The notes under the pieces are model-generated. The model made no database searches. It saw only the letters and a list, made by a program, of their open reading frames with translations, and was not told the DNA's origin. The position numbers were made by a program, and so were the translations under genes. From contig CM060196.1 of NCBI GenBank assembly GCA_030549335.1, forward strand, positions 72,500,139 to 72,564,138: a DNA stretch of 64,000 bases, read 5' to 3'. Below are positions 36,120 to 47,773 of this stretch, piece after piece; the stretch's first letter is position 1; each line of letters opens with the position of its first letter. This stretch comes from Pontederia crassipes (lineage: Eukaryota; Streptophyta; Magnoliopsida; Commelinales; Pontederiaceae).

Positions 36120-36715
36120 GATGAATGCCTCTGATTTATTGTTGAGATTCTGCTCTTGCTTCTCGTTTCTTCATTGAACAAACTATCCTTGATAGTTTCT
36201 AAAGATAGTTGTCCACCTAGAGCAGAGTTGTTCAGAAAGATAACGAGCGTTTCCCAATTATCAGGTAAAGAACTCAGCAGTAGTAGTGCTTGGATCTCAT
36301 CTTCAAACACAATCTTCACTGAGGACAACTTATTAATTAATTTCTGAAAACTACCAAGATGTTCTGCAACAGAATGACCATCCTTGTACTTCATGTTAAC
36401 AAGTTTCTTCATCAGTAACACCTTATTCTGCGACGATTTACCCTCATACATTTCTTGCAATTTTTTTCACACTTCATCGGGTTCATCGATATTTGTAATA
36501 TGATGAAACACCTTGTCGTCGACCCATTGTCGAATTTGTGCGACTGTCTTGGTCTTAATCCTCCCCCACTTTTTATCATCCATGTCCTCGAGCTTTGTAG
36601 CATCACCTTCGATTGGATCATAAAGGTCTCTGGAATTTAAGTAATCCTTCATCCGAGGCTTCCAGATAGAATAATTTGTTCCTGTGAGCGAGCACAGGCA
36701 TTCGACTAGGGGCAT
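35975..36715 (-). pseudogene. Copia gag N-terminal half
   Basis: Starts at 36715 with GTNYSIWKPRMKDYLNSRDL (the usual W-K-M box). A frameshift near 36464 separates it from the next block (36460-35975), which reads LVNMKYKDGHSVAEHLGSFQ and LLLLSSLPDNWETLV, standard UBN2/gag features. A further frame change leads into the zinc-knuckle block. Confidence 0.9.
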
Positions 36716-36750
36716 TATTGTCCTCCATTATAATGTGCACTTTATGACTA

Positions 36751-36763
36751 GGCTCTGATACCA
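36751..36763 (-). other. Primer-binding site (initiator tRNA-Met)
   Basis: TGGTATCAGAGCC on the minus strand, one base inside the 5' LTR. It matches the 3' end of plant initiator tRNA-Met, the usual copia primer. Confidence 0.95.
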
Positions 36764-36764
36764 C

Positions 36765-37430
36765 TGTTGGGAAAAAAGACTGAATTGATAGTTGCGGAAT
36801 TATCTTCTTTTTCCCCTTTTAATGCGCACAATAATAATGGGATGATGACAATAATATAGCAGAATTAAATCAGACCAAAGACGCAGAGAATTAACGTGGT
36901 AAATTCCTCAACGTGAGAGAAAAATCACGGGAGCAAGGAAATCTTCCACTATAAAATAATAGTAGGTTACAAAGTATCTTCTCTGAACTACGCAGACGAT
37001 TACAATAATGATCTCAAGAATTAATCTTGGATGCCACAGAATAAAAGTCTCTTGAAACTGAGGATAGAAGTCAGAACGATCTCACCGGAATATGAGGAAT
37101 AGATGAGAAGGCTGCTGAGAAGTAATGTTTGAAGTTTCGTCGAGAATGGATAAGAACTCGTTCCCGAAACGAACCCCAAAATTCTCTTCTCTCTCTTCTC
37201 TTTTTCTCTCTCCTCTCGGTGGCTTTCGTTCCGATGTTGCGCACGACGCTGTACATCCTAGCATGAAGGGATGTCATCCTTTTATAGCTGCTTGAGAGGA
37301 CAACTTGTAAGTCTTCAACTCGGATATGAATATGTTTTCTTCCCTTTTTTTTGTTTCCTATTCGACGTCGGCTTTGTTTTTTTTCCTTCCTACTCGTTGT
37401 CGGACACGTATAAGCAAGAAACATCCAACA
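36765..37430 (-). repeat. Copia 5' LTR
   Basis: Runs from TGTTGGGAAAAAAG to CATCCAACA at the outer end, 666 bp, with intact terminal inverted bases TGTTGG/CCAACA. Confidence 0.95.
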
Positions 37431-38159
37431 GAAAATATTACTTAGAGTTAGAAAGAAATTTTATATTTTTATGATTTTTTTTAAATATGGTAACCTTATT
37501 CATCACTTAGAAGTCAAATAATAATTATTAAATATAATATTTATTATAGATTATATTTATTTTAAACATAAAGTATAAAAAATTTAGCTGATCTATAATA
37601 AAGTAAGTCAATGTAATATATTAATGTAAAAACATTTAATTATATTTTTCATTTTTTTAGTAAGCGACTAATATATGTCATAGTCATGTTAGCAAGGGAT
37701 TGCTTCCCTTGTTAGATTGCAAGGGATATGTTTCCTCGCTAATTTACAAGGGATGCCACCGTTTGCAAGAGATCTGCACTCGCTATAATTTAGTGAGAGA
37801 TTTTTCTTGCTGTCAATTTATATTCCATTTGTCCTGTTGCAAAGTTCACGCTAACTTTTAGTAGCACAATTTTTTTCCCATATTTTGCAAGCCCATCTAA
37901 AAGTCATCGCCAAGTCCTCGCTATTTAGCAAGAGGAAGCATCTCTTTCAATCGGGCATTGTTGTGCATCAAATCTGTTGCAAGGTTCTCGCTAATTTGCG
38001 AGTGCACATAGCACTCGCGAATATCCGTTGCTATTTCATCATTTTCTTGTAGTGATAGTCACTAGACCGATACAATGCATGGTCATGAACAATCAATGCT
38101 CTTAAACAATAGTTAACCTTAAATAATTATTTGAAAATATACTTTAAACCCTCGAAATT

Positions 38160-38540
38160 TGACCTGCACTAGGACAAACCCGGGGCTATTTCACTTTCTC
38201 CAATTTCTATATCAAAATCCGGATCGGGTCCGGTAAAACTCGAGTCCTTGTCCAATTTTATATCAGTCATTCAAATCGGGCCGGGTCAAGTAGAACCCGG
38301 GCCGGATCGGCTCGGTTTCAATCTATTGTCAGTAAGACTTCGAAATCCGAGCCGAATAAGTCAGAACTCGATCCGGTTCTATTGATTCAATTTTGCATCG
38401 CACTCAAGTAAGGAACCTTGGCCGTACCTATGGGAACCCGAGCCGAGTTCATGGAACCCAGTCCGATTCCTACTATTTTTGGTCCGAATTCTATTGAACT
38501 CGGGCCGGGTAAAATAGAACCCGAGCCGAGTTCTGTCGTC
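38160..38540. repeat. TCGGGCCGGGT motif cluster
   Basis: In the right part of the split LTR, CCCGGGCC, TCGGGCCGGGT, GAACCCGAGCCG and TCCGGATCGGGTCC recur every 15-35 bp, separated by unrelated AT-richer bases. Confidence 0.6.
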
Positions 38541-40574
38541 ATCAAAAGATTGTGTTTCCGATAACTTTTGGTCATCCTATTTATGCCATACGATATCTAA
38601 TGAATGCAAATAATATATCAATGTAATATCTATATAACGGAGAAGAGCCTAGGGGTCCATGTCGCGGAAAACCGATGCCATGGGAATCTCCCACGTACCT
38701 TAAGTTGGTTGAAAAATCATGTTCCTGTTGTCTATGGACTGCATGGACGTCGCGATTTTGGCCTACGATTCCTCCCTATTGATGTTCATAAACCTTAGGC
38801 TACCACTTGGATCTTATTCTCCTCTGTCAGGTGTTTCGATTTGTGAGAAAACGGAGAAAAAAGAGTAGGCTCTCATGCAGAAATTTTGTGGAGGAAAATA
38901 TTATTTTCTAGTCATTCTTTAGACCTTATTTATAACTCTCAACTAGAGGTTTTGACTTCTATTGGGCCTTGAACTATTTTTCCATCAATCATGACCATCC
39001 ATCATTAATTATCATTTCTTAAATATTCATATTTAATTAAATTCGAATTTAATTAATTATTTCATAATCATACTTATCAAAAATTCATTTCTATTCAAAT
39101 TTCTTTTTATCTCTTTCATATCTTCTTTCCATCAAACTCTACTTTTATTTTATCCTTTTTTTTTTCTTTTCTCTAATTTTCGTAATTATTTAATATGATA
39201 AGATTTTATCATATAATTTTCGAAATTATTTAATTCCACTATATTTTATAACTTAATTTTTGGATTAAAATAATAATAAATATTTGGATTAAATATTATT
39301 TTAATATTTTTAAGATATAAAACTCTCAATCCTATCTTATTTGAGAGTCCTATATCCATAATCTCAAATCAAATTGAAATTCCTAATCTCAATCTAATTA
39401 TAATTTTTACTCCCAAGAAGATTTAATCTTTCTTTTTTTCACCAAATACTCTAATTGAATTATAACATTACTATATTGTCCTTGATAAAATCGTGGGGTG
39501 TTACATTATACTTTTCCAAGATCATATCCTTAGACAAGTGTTTAGAGTTGACTTGTATTTTGTACACTTTCTCTAGTATTACTTTTGTTTTTACAGTTTT
39601 TGTCAAAGTATTATTTTTCCATCAATAATTATTATAAATTGCTTTGAATCCATCTCTAATACGTATTTATTTTAGGTCAACTTTGTAACGCCTCCAAAAT
39701 CGTCCCTCCTGCCACGTAGTCAGGTTGACCCCGGGAGCACTACACTGCCTGCTACATTATTGACCATAATATGATCTTGACCATTCAACAATTTGGATAC
39801 ATGGCAACAAATATAATAATAAAATATAATCAAAGACTTTATTGCAGAAGCTTAAACATCAGAATATCAAAGGCATAGATTATTAATGTAATCTATAGTA
39901 AGGAAGGAAAAGACCACGATCTCTAACAAGTTCAACATTTGCAAATAAGTTCGACAAGCGAAACAACATAATGTTTTTCCAAAACAAGAATGGATATTAG
40001 AATAGATGCAATGAAGAGAACTAGATTATATAAGCAAGTCATGTGCAGCATTCTCCAAGCCCTGTGCCCTCCAACACCTCATCAAGTGGAATTCTCACCT
40101 GCAAAATTCCAATGCAAGGGAATCGAATACCCATGAGCAAAGACGCCCAGTAGAATAGAAGCATAAATAATGAAATAATAATTCAATGATGGATGTATCA
40201 CAAATAGACGAGCAATGAATAATGTGCCATGGATTTATATACTTTGATTGTAACAAATGATAGGTCATGCTTTAATCATATCAGTACATGTACTCTATTC
40301 TTTACCATGACTATGCCTTGTCTTTACTATGCCTCGCCTTGGACTTTACTAATCAATGTGTTAGCTTTGTCATGCTATGTTTCGTGCTTTACTATACCAT
40401 GTTTTGTACTTTTCTATATTGTACTTTATTGTGCATTACTTTACTGTGAGTTGCACTATGACTTTTACATTACTATATTGTCCTTAGAGTTAGTTATTCT
40501 ATGCGAGTTTGACTTTATTAGGTTGGGATGCTAGAGGTGCCTCTCTGAATCTGTAAATATAGTTAGCCCACTTT

Positions 40575-40870
40575 GGGAAAGGAATGTGTCAATACATCAC
40601 CCTTTTCGGAATACAAGTGGGAGAGGACCTGTACTCCAGGAACAGTGGTCATTTAAGAGTTTGTAGGTTCACTGTCTCCTCAGCTAGCTACCTGACATTC
40701 TGGCTCGGTACTATGAAATTATGTTTCTATGGGGAAAGGAGTGTGTCAATGCATCACCCTTCTTTGAGACACAGGTGGGAGAAGACCTGTAACTCAGGAA
40801 GAGTAGTCATCAAAGATCAATAGGTTCGTTGTCTCCTCAGCTAGCTACCTGCCCCTTCTATGCAATACTG
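40575..40870. repeat. Tandem duplication, 157-bp period
   Basis: Copy 1 (40575-40731) and copy 2 (40732 to about 40870) both begin GGGAAAGGANTGTGTCAAT and share CATCACCCTT and GTCTCCTCAGCTAGCTACCT. Confidence 0.85.
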
Positions 40871-41199
40871 TGATCTTTGTTTTATACTTTGGGGCGGCAC
40901 ATAGCAATCCCGTAGTTTCATTTTTGTCTTACTTGTCTTTGTTTATCTTTACTGGAATTTAGAATCATAGGTCAGAACCCCAGAAAGGTACTTATGTCCT
41001 TTATAATAGAACTCGACCGGTTGAAGGTAATCCAGTTCGAGTCATCTGTTTAGAGTCAAGAGCGTGACTCGGGCTGAGTCGAAGTTCGATTCTGGCCATG
41101 TCAACATTTGTACATTGTAATCGGTTCAAGACCTACCTATTGGTTTGGTTGGTCCAAATCTATTAGTTTGAACCGACCGGTCTGAAGCGATTGGTTTGG

Positions 41200-41710
41200 T
41201 TAAACCGGTTGATCTGAACCGATTGGTTCACCTGAACTAGTTGGTTCACCTAAATCGGTTTGTTCGCCTGAACTGGTCGATCGTCCTCTGGACCAGTCGA
41301 CCATTTCTTCGTGGTCCAATCGACCTAAACCGATCGACTTGGGTCGGTCGACCGTTCCTTCTGAATCGGTCGACCGTTCCTTCTGAATCGGTCGACCGTT
41401 CGATGAGACCGGTCGATCGCTCTTTTTGGACCAGTCGACCATCTTCTTCGTCACCATCCTGTCGGATCGGTCAACCGCATCCATGGGACCGGTCGATCGA
41501 TCATCGTAGGGCCTTCACGTCTTACCGGATCGGTCGACCCCTCCACTTGGATCGGTCGACCGATTGAAAGATCACAGCGGTGCATTGCGCTTGCTGGATC
41601 GGTAGACCGATTAGCTTGAATCGGTCGACCAATCGTAAACAAAAGCTTGTCCACCAACTCTAAGATCGGTCGACCGTTCATGATGAATCGGTCGATCGGT
41701 TCTGCGGCTA
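41200..41710. repeat. CGGTCGACCG palindrome cluster
   Basis: About 20 copies of the palindrome CGGTCGACCG or one-mismatch forms (GGTCGATCG, AGTCGACCA), spaced roughly 15-40 bp. A short tandem part near 41340-41400 repeats CCTTCTGAATCGGTCGACCG. The open frames at 41200-41567 and 41451-41801 are artefacts of the repeat. Confidence 0.85.
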
Positions 41711-42286
41711 AAACAGAGCCGTCGGCCTTCTTTTCCAATTTCGGCCGGCCTTCGGCCATCAAATCACAACGATAATAATATAAAAGATGTAGCTTAGGCA
41801 ATCATGAACTTAATAGGTTCCTTGTACGCATCAAATGATCAATATTTCATCGTCTAAGGGATTAAATTTTCTAAGGTACCTTTCTCATCGTTAGGAGTTC
41901 GTCGGCGGTTTGTTCGTCGTCCTCCGACCGTCGGTCGTTCCTGGCCAGTGGGGATGGTACGCCTGGTCCTCGTGAACACATCGGGGATTGTCTCGTGCAC
42001 GCCCGTCGTCCACTGTTCGTCGCTGTCGTCGTGCCCTACTTCGCCTTTGCATCGTTCGTCGGAGGAAACGAAGAAGGAGAAGAGGCAACAGGCGACGGCT
42101 GGTCGGGGTTTCCAAGGGGGCGCGAGGGCTCCCCCTCGCGTCCCTTTTATAGCCTCGGCCGGCCCTTTGGCCAGCCGAATCCGAGACGCCATCGGGGGAG
42201 GAGATTCCTTATTTCTTTCATTAATTGAGTATGATTTGATTTTCAAATTCTTTCCTTATATAGAATTTGTGAAGCGTTACAAACTT

Positions 42287-42631
42287 GATCGTTTATTTGT
42301 GTCTTTTAGCAATTTAATCAACCAAGAGAATGACATCCCCATCATGATTAGAAACCATATGTTCGGCACATATTAAAATCTTTTATAAAATAAGAACCAT
42401 CATGACCCATGCACCTCATTGGAGATGACTCCTCAGATAAACTTGGTGGACGCCCTTTGAATTAAATTGTTGGTTCACAATTCATAGCATATTTTCTATG
42501 TATGGATGCATATTGGTTGATCTTGGGAGCTCACGACCAAAACTTACTAGGCATGCAGGACACTATAACGGACTTGACAGAATATGGGAGCGCCGATTTT
42601 GTAACCCTGCTTTCATTTGGACCACCACCCG
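42287..42631. other. Host spacer between LTR and CACTA
   Basis: Has a short open run continuing from 39672 across the LTR site (LDRLFVSFSNLIN) and another at 42553 that continues across the CACTA site at 46561. Neither is recognised, and either may be chance. Confidence 0.3.
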
Positions 42632-44144
42632 CACTACAAGAATTTTACGACCAAAATCTTTGAAATTCGTTGCAAATATACCTTTGCGACTGATTTTTGA
42701 GGGATAGTAGTTTGTTGGAAATTAAACTACTAGAAAGAATTATCGACGGTCCTAAAATGTCCCTTCGGTAATTTCGATGGATGTCTGTGATGGATAACTT
42801 GCCTTCAAAATTTTCTGCGGATAGAATCCGTCAAAAGTTCTGAAGGAAATGTCATCCTTTGAAACTTCCAACGGATTTTTCTATCGAAAGCTCCTAATCG
42901 CGCCGCCGAAATCGGATGAGGGAGTGTTGACCCTTCGCAGGTTCCAATGGGTTTCGAAGGGAGAACTGGTCGAAACCTTCGACAAGAGAGCACCCGTCAA
43001 AGCCTTCGAGGGGTGAGCGACCCATCGAAGCCTTCAACGAACGATACCCATCATAGGCACCGACGGAGTGTGATGGATACATTCGTCAAAAAGTTTTTTA
43101 AAATATTAAGAAATAGGTTGCCTACTGCCAGATAGGCGCTAGCGATCCGAAGCATGCGGTCGAAATCAAGAAAGAGAGAGGGAGAGGGGATGGGGAGGCG
43201 CCATCCAGCCCAGGGTCGCGGCAGCTAGCCGGCCACGGGTGTGAACAACGTCGGGCGCCCCGATCCGACCGTAAATAGATGCCAGGCGACCTGATCCGGC
43301 CACCACGGCAATCTGTTGCTAGGCGGCCAGATCCGATCATCACGGCCATGAACAGACGCCAGGCACCTCAATCTGGCCTGCGCGCTGGAACCTCCACCTG
43401 TGCGTCGGATATGCCATCCACGCGCTAGATCCGCTGCTCGCCCGTCGGATCCGCCGCCCGCGCACCGAAGATTATCGATAATAAATTATATTATTTTAAT
43501 TACTAATGGGTAGTTCCTTCTAAATTATCGATGGATGCTAAATCATTTGATATTTTCGAAGGAATTATCCTTCGGTAAATAAAATAATAGTATATTATTA
43601 ATGTCTATAATATAATACATATCTCTCTTCCATTTACTTAAAATATTTATAATATGATATTATATTACTAATGTTTATAATCATGTATATTAATACATAT
43701 AATTAATATCAATATATATACTATTATTAATGTTTAATAATATTATTATATATAAAAATATGGATAAGAAATGATGTTATTTTAATTTCCGACGGTTAGT
43801 TCCTTCGAAATTACTGACGGATGCTAAATGCTTCGATAATTTCGAAGGCACTATCCTTTGGTAAATAAAATAATAATTTAATAATAGAATTGTGAATATA
43901 TACTTATATTATATTAAATATTTATTATTATAAATATAATTATTGATGCACGAAAAATCATGCATTAGTTTAGGCCATTTGGTTAGCATTTTAGAATGTT
44001 TTTATGTTTAGAAAATGGGGAGTTTTGATTTGTTTTCATATAATTTCACAAAGATTTATTACTACCTAAGCTTGATTAAATTCATAACAAGAAATGGAAA
44101 TACGCTGGAATTTGGATGAAAAAGTCACAGAAAACAACTTTTAG

Positions 44145-44325
44145 CAGCTGTCACGGCCATGCAAATGGATGTCACGCCCGTGCGATGAAGAATGCCTACC
44201 GAGCGGTTCGATCCTTCTGTCACGGCCGTGCGGTATGTCGTCACGCCTGTGGAGCGCAAGACCAAAAATTCATGTTCTGTCACGGCTGTGCCAGCTAAAT
44301 TTCACGGCCGTGAAGGCGGTCTGTT
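44145..44325. repeat. CACGGCCGTG palindrome cluster
   Basis: Six or seven near-copies of GTCACGGCCGTG (GTCACGCCCGTG, GTCACGGCTGTG, TTCACGGCCGTG) at about 20-40 bp spacing, ending about 70 bp upstream of the TATA box. Confidence 0.85.
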
Positions 44326-44398
44326 AGGCCGTTTTAAAGCGGTTTTTATTCACTTTATGAATATATTTTCGATTTCTTTCCTTGGGAGACGAGAAAAC

Positions 44399-44408
44399 CT
44401 ATAAAAGG
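44399..44408 (+). promoter_or_regulatory. TATA box of solo LTR
   Basis: CTATAAAAGG, followed by a purine-rich leader as in LTR promoters. Confidence 0.6.
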
Positions 44409-45669
44409 AGGCATAAGAGGACCTGGAAAAGCATCTTTGGAGGGCAGAAATCATAGGTTCAAGGCTTGGTGAAAGAGATCCAAAGGCTACAACGAAGTTC
44501 TGCCGAAAACTCGAGAGAGGACGGTAGAATTAGGAGTAGTTCTTCTTGTTCTCTATCCTTTTCCTGAAATATTATTTAGATTGATGTACCCTAGTTTATT
44601 AGAGTAGTTCTTTAGGATTTTCTTGATTGAACCATATTTTTTGTGAATTTTTCATACAATTATTTGATGGATCAATAGTTTGAAGATTTGATTAATTGTT
44701 ACCCGAGATTTATTCTTTTGAATCTTTTGATTATCTGAAAAGAAGTTTTTCGATTCTCTAGAGTTTTTCTCTGATTTTTCCTCTTACATGCCACTCTTGG
44801 GGAAATCGCAAGAGACCCAATTGTGTTGTTGTTAAGGTGACTTGAGAAAGCCCTTAACTTTATATTCCAGTTGAGTGCATTTTGTAATATAATAAATTAG
44901 ATTAAAAACTGAGAGGGTTAATCTCTTTTGTTGACTTCAAAATAGAATTTAAAGCATGAAATATTTGTTAAATCAATTTGGGAATTTTACTTTATTAATT
45001 CATCATCTTTTGTCTAGAATTCGTACATAAAGTAGTGGTATTAATTAAGTTAATTCTTATTCATCAATTCTACAATTTTAAACCCCATTGATCATAACTC
45101 TATATTTATATTATTTACTTTTCTTATTTTTACAAAACACAGAGTTATTATTTCTTCTCAATTTCTAAGTAAGAGAAGTTATTAATTATTTATTGTCCTC
45201 GTGGGAACGATACTTTATACTCATCATTTTATTACTTGAACGATTAGTGCGCTTGCTAGTGTTTCTAAGTCCGCATCAATTACTAACGGGTCTAGCCTTC
45301 GAAATTACTAACAGATTTAAACCCTTCAGTAATTTCGAAGGTTATACTCATCGAAAATGTATCGACGAGGATTTGTCATCCATAGTAAAGAAGGACTTTT
45401 TGGCCTTTGGTGTTGGGTCAAAGTTTTAATACCATATAAAATTATATTTTAATGATACAAAGCTCAAAGGATTAAAGTTAAATGCTGAGAAAATTTAAAT
45501 AAAATGGATAACTTTATGCACTACACTTTGATTAAATAATTGACACTGGTCTTATTAGATTCTGAATGAATCATGAATATCAAAGTTGTAGAGAATCTTA
45601 TTAAAAATCCAAGATTATCTAATTTGGATAATTATGCAAAAAGTTATGCTCAAAATAGTGCATGATGAT

Positions 45670-45850
45670 CAACCTGTCGGTCGACGCAAAGAAGGTCGAT
45701 CGAAGATATACCGGTCGACCTATTGAAGATGACAGTCGATCGACAAATACATGAGTTTTCTCGGTCGCGTCGAGACAATACCGATCGACCGACCATGGGC
45801 AGAAGTTGAAGAAATGAGTGCAACGGTCATATAGATTGGTCGATCTGTTT
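45670..45850. repeat. GGTCGACC / GTCGATCG cluster
   Basis: About eight copies (GGTCGACGC, GGTCGATCG, CGGTCGACC, GTCGATCGAC, CGATCGACCGACC) end about 85 bp upstream of the TATA box. Confidence 0.8.
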
Positions 45851-45934
45851 ATTACTCAAATGAACAGTAACTGTTATATTTCAAGGAGAAAAATGTGGAA
45901 TAAATTCTGGACAAATTTTCCACATGCTAGAGCC

Positions 45935-45944
45935 CTATAAAAGG
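45935..45944 (+). promoter_or_regulatory. TATA box of solo LTR
   Basis: CTATAAAAGG, the same decamer as at 44399 in an unrelated LTR. Confidence 0.6.
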
Positions 45945-46560
45945 AGTGCCAAAGCCAGAAGCAAAAGTATCTATCCAAGCATTGAAACAAAACTTCAGGA
46001 AATCAAAAGATCATTTCTCTTGGAGTTATCATCTAGAGCTTTCTTTCTTTCTCCCTTCTCTTCTTGTGAGTGTTCTATTATGAAAGAGAGAAATTATTTT
46101 TTAGAAAGATTGTGAGAGCTCTTGTGTAAAAGAGGTTCCAAATCTTACCTCTTGAGCGAGAGAAAAGATTAGCTTCTTAGGATGAGAGATTACCTTGTCT
46201 TTCGAGGTCGAGAAGTCAGAGTGGAGACGTAGACCAAGGTGCGGCCGAATCTCATCAATAACCATCGTATGTTCGTGTTTGATTTTCTCTCTCTCACTCC
46301 CTCTCATATTATGTTTATTATCTGAATTGCTTTGATTTAAAAAATTAACTAATTAGTTTTGTGCTTCCGCGATGGTTTTCGTGAAATCGATATTTTCAAT
46401 AGAACACCAATTCACCCCCTCCCCCTCTTGGTGCCCTTTGGGATCCTACATTCGGTAATTCAGAAGAATCTTCCTATCCGTCGCAATTGCCATAAAAAAA
46501 TGCGAAGGATTCGTGTGCTTCGAAAAATGTCCATCGCAAATTAGGCATTTTCTTGTAGTG

Positions 46561-47498
46561 CCGCTTCTTCTCAATGTCTATCTCAGTTATATCACAAATG
46601 GGAGTTAAATTTCACTAAATGCTTTCCAATGCCACTTTTCAGTTCTATCCTTTATTTTTATTTTGTAAATACGATCCTTCAACTATGAATTTATTTCATC
46701 AACTATCCTTTTTACCTATTATAGTCTGTTTCGACTTGTCAGGTCTACGTGGCAGTCACACCTTGTGCATATCTCTCCTCGACGTGTCTGTCTATGTGAC
46801 ATGGCACCATAACAAATAATACAAATATAAAAATAATATTATAATACAAAATAAAAAAGAGGAGAGAGGCACAAACTACTAATAATCGCCAGAGATGGAA
46901 AGCCAATGGCCGAGGGGGAGGGGGGCGATGCCTCTTGTCAGCATAGTCGACGAGCTTGCCAGTGACGCAAAATGAGGTGCGCCACCCCCCTCTGTTCGCC
47001 GGTGACACAACGAAAGAGGGGGCATTTCACATCGTCGGCAATGCAAAAAATGGGGGTCGTCGCCCCCATTCGATGTGTCATTGGCAACGTGCAAAAAAGG
47101 GGGCCACTATAGCATCCTCGGGGACTCGCAGCAGATGCAAGATTTGTAATGCCCAGGGCACGGGAACACAATGGAACACAATAACGATGACCATAATAAC
47201 AATAGAATCCATAATTGTACATGGCCAACATCATACACAATTTGAATGAAATGTATATGTATTTTTAATTTATTTATGTTTACCTATTGAGCTGTGTCAC
47301 TAGAAATTAAGTTAAAAGAAATATTGTTGTCACTGCATTGGACCTGTGTCAAGCAGTGAAATAAAGGATATTGATGTGCTACTATGATGTTTGGGTGCTG
47401 CTTTGCTTTATTATCATTTGCTTTCTTTCAAGCTTATCGGGATTAATAAGGTTAACAAACTTTTTTGTGATAGAATATTTTTATTATGAGAGATTCTA
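46561..47498. other. Spacer; start of duplicated unit A
   Basis: 46.69-46.80 kb resembles dispersed plant repeat text; 46.87-47.12 kb is GC-rich, with open frames in several phases but no domain. From about 47260 the sequence matches 61430-61690 (for example GGATATTGATGTGC against GGATATTGACGTGC), showing it belongs to an old tandem duplication. Confidence 0.6.
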
Positions 47499-47773
47499 TG
47501 TGATAACTCAAAAAAAAAAAAAACAACCATCTAAAAGCCCATCAGCTAGAAGCCGAGCCATGGACAATAAACTCACGTAAACCCACCTTTTCCTATCCCT
47601 AAACTCTTTTCTTTGTGTCCATGCCTTCCTCCTCTCCACAAGCTCCGCACAGCAAGATGTCCATCCATTTCCCCACCAGTTCAAGCAAATTCAGGCACAC
47701 ATCTTCGCAAGTGGAAACATAGGAGATCGGCGGCGTAAAGGCAATGAGACGAACAACAATTGGTTTCTCCTCT

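Larger units (their letters stand above)
32033..37430 (-). mobile_element. Ty1-copia retrotransposon, TSD GAAAA
   Basis: 5398 bp, minus strand, flanked by GAAAA (32028-32032 and 37431-37435). The LTRs are 32033-32699 and 36765-37430; by eye about 93% identical over their first 340 bases, so the insertion is not recent. PBS and PPT are present. Order on the minus strand is gag, protease, integrase, reverse transcriptase, RNase H, as in Ty1-copia. The sequence style suggests the Tnt1/Tork group. Every domain is separated by frameshifts, and several catalytic motifs are altered, so it is inactive. Confidence 0.95.
27401..38054 (-). mobile_element. CACTA transposon with copia insertion
   Basis: Left end TACTACAAGAAAATCG (first C mutated to T), right end CATTTTCTTGTAGTG at 38054. 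Both ends have GCAAGGG / CTCGCTA / TTGCGAGG subterminal repeats in both orientations (27420-27730 and 37690-38035). The immediate flanks (CTG, ATA) do not match, so the TSD is lost or an end is rearranged. Minus-strand remnants of both CACTA genes lie inside (28130-29335 and 29472-30250). Without the copia element it is about 5.3 kb. Confidence 0.75.
25930..39505 (-). mobile_element. LTR (TGTAACA family) split by CACTA/copia nest
   Basis: The right end GTGGGGTGTTACA at 39505 is, on the minus strand, a TGTAACACCCC start common in plant Ty3-gypsy LTRs. The left part carries the ATAAGCGGAAGACT box (26041-26054) that lies about 93 bp inside the related LTR at 12292. The exact left boundary (about 25.93 kb) and TSD could not be fixed. 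Removing the CACTA at 27401-38054 leaves about 2.9 kb. A minus-strand ATAAATAAGG near 38935 may be its TATA box. It holds motif clusters at 26720-27240 and 38160-38540. Confidence 0.55.
39684..42281 (-). mobile_element. Solo LTR (TGTAACG family), TSD AACTT
   Basis: Runs from TGTAACGCCTCC at 39684 to GAAGCGTTACA at 42281, 2598 bp, with perfect 5-bp TSDs AACTT at 39679-39683 and 42282-42286. No coding, PBS or PPT. A minus-strand GGCTATAAAAGG near 42145 suggests the promoter points left, but the ends are nearly palindromic, so orientation is tentative. It includes a 157-bp tandem duplication and a TCGACCG cluster. Confidence 0.8.
43944..45278 (+). mobile_element. Solo LTR (TGATGC family), plus strand
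   Basis: Runs from TGATGCACG at 43944 to GTCCGCATCA at 45278, 1335 bp, flanked by ATTAT and ATTAC (4/5 TSD). The right end (GTCCTCGTGGGAACGA, then TTACTTGAACGATTAGTGCG) is the inverted match of the left ends of the 1785 and 2176 LTRs. TATA box CTATAAAAGG at 44399-44408, and a palindrome cluster just upstream. The open frames at 44116-44404 are not genes. Confidence 0.75.
45411..46450 (+). mobile_element. Solo LTR (TGTTGG family), plus strand
   Basis: Runs from TGTTGGGTCAAAG at 45411 to GGGATCCTACA at 46450, 1040 bp, flanked by TTTGG and TTCGG (4/5 TSD). The terminal CACCCCCTCCCCCTCTTGG is a style I associate with copia (SIRE/Maximus-like) LTRs. TATA box at 45935-45944. It carries its own TCGACCG cluster at 45670-45850. 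Confidence 0.65.
42632..46560. mobile_element. Non-autonomous CACTA, TSD CCG
   Basis: Left end CACTACAAGAATTTTACG, right end GGCATTTTCTTGTAGTG, with CCG TSDs at 42629-42631 and 46561-46563; 3929 bp. Subterminal GAAGG / CGATGG repeats in both orientations occur at 42740-43080, 43500-43560, 43790-43860 and 45290-45370. It contains two nested LTRs (43944-45278 and 45411-46450), leaving about 1.55 kb of its own sequence. No transposase coding. Confidence 0.85.

Noticed and set aside
27398-38057. Perfect TSD for the largest CACTA
   Set aside because: The three bases on each side are CTG and ATA; I kept the element on terminal and subterminal repeats and coding content only.
41200-41801. Open frames on both strands over the CGGTCGACCG cluster
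   Set aside because: The palindrome encodes Arg/Ser/Thr/Pro-rich text on either strand; there is no start context or domain.
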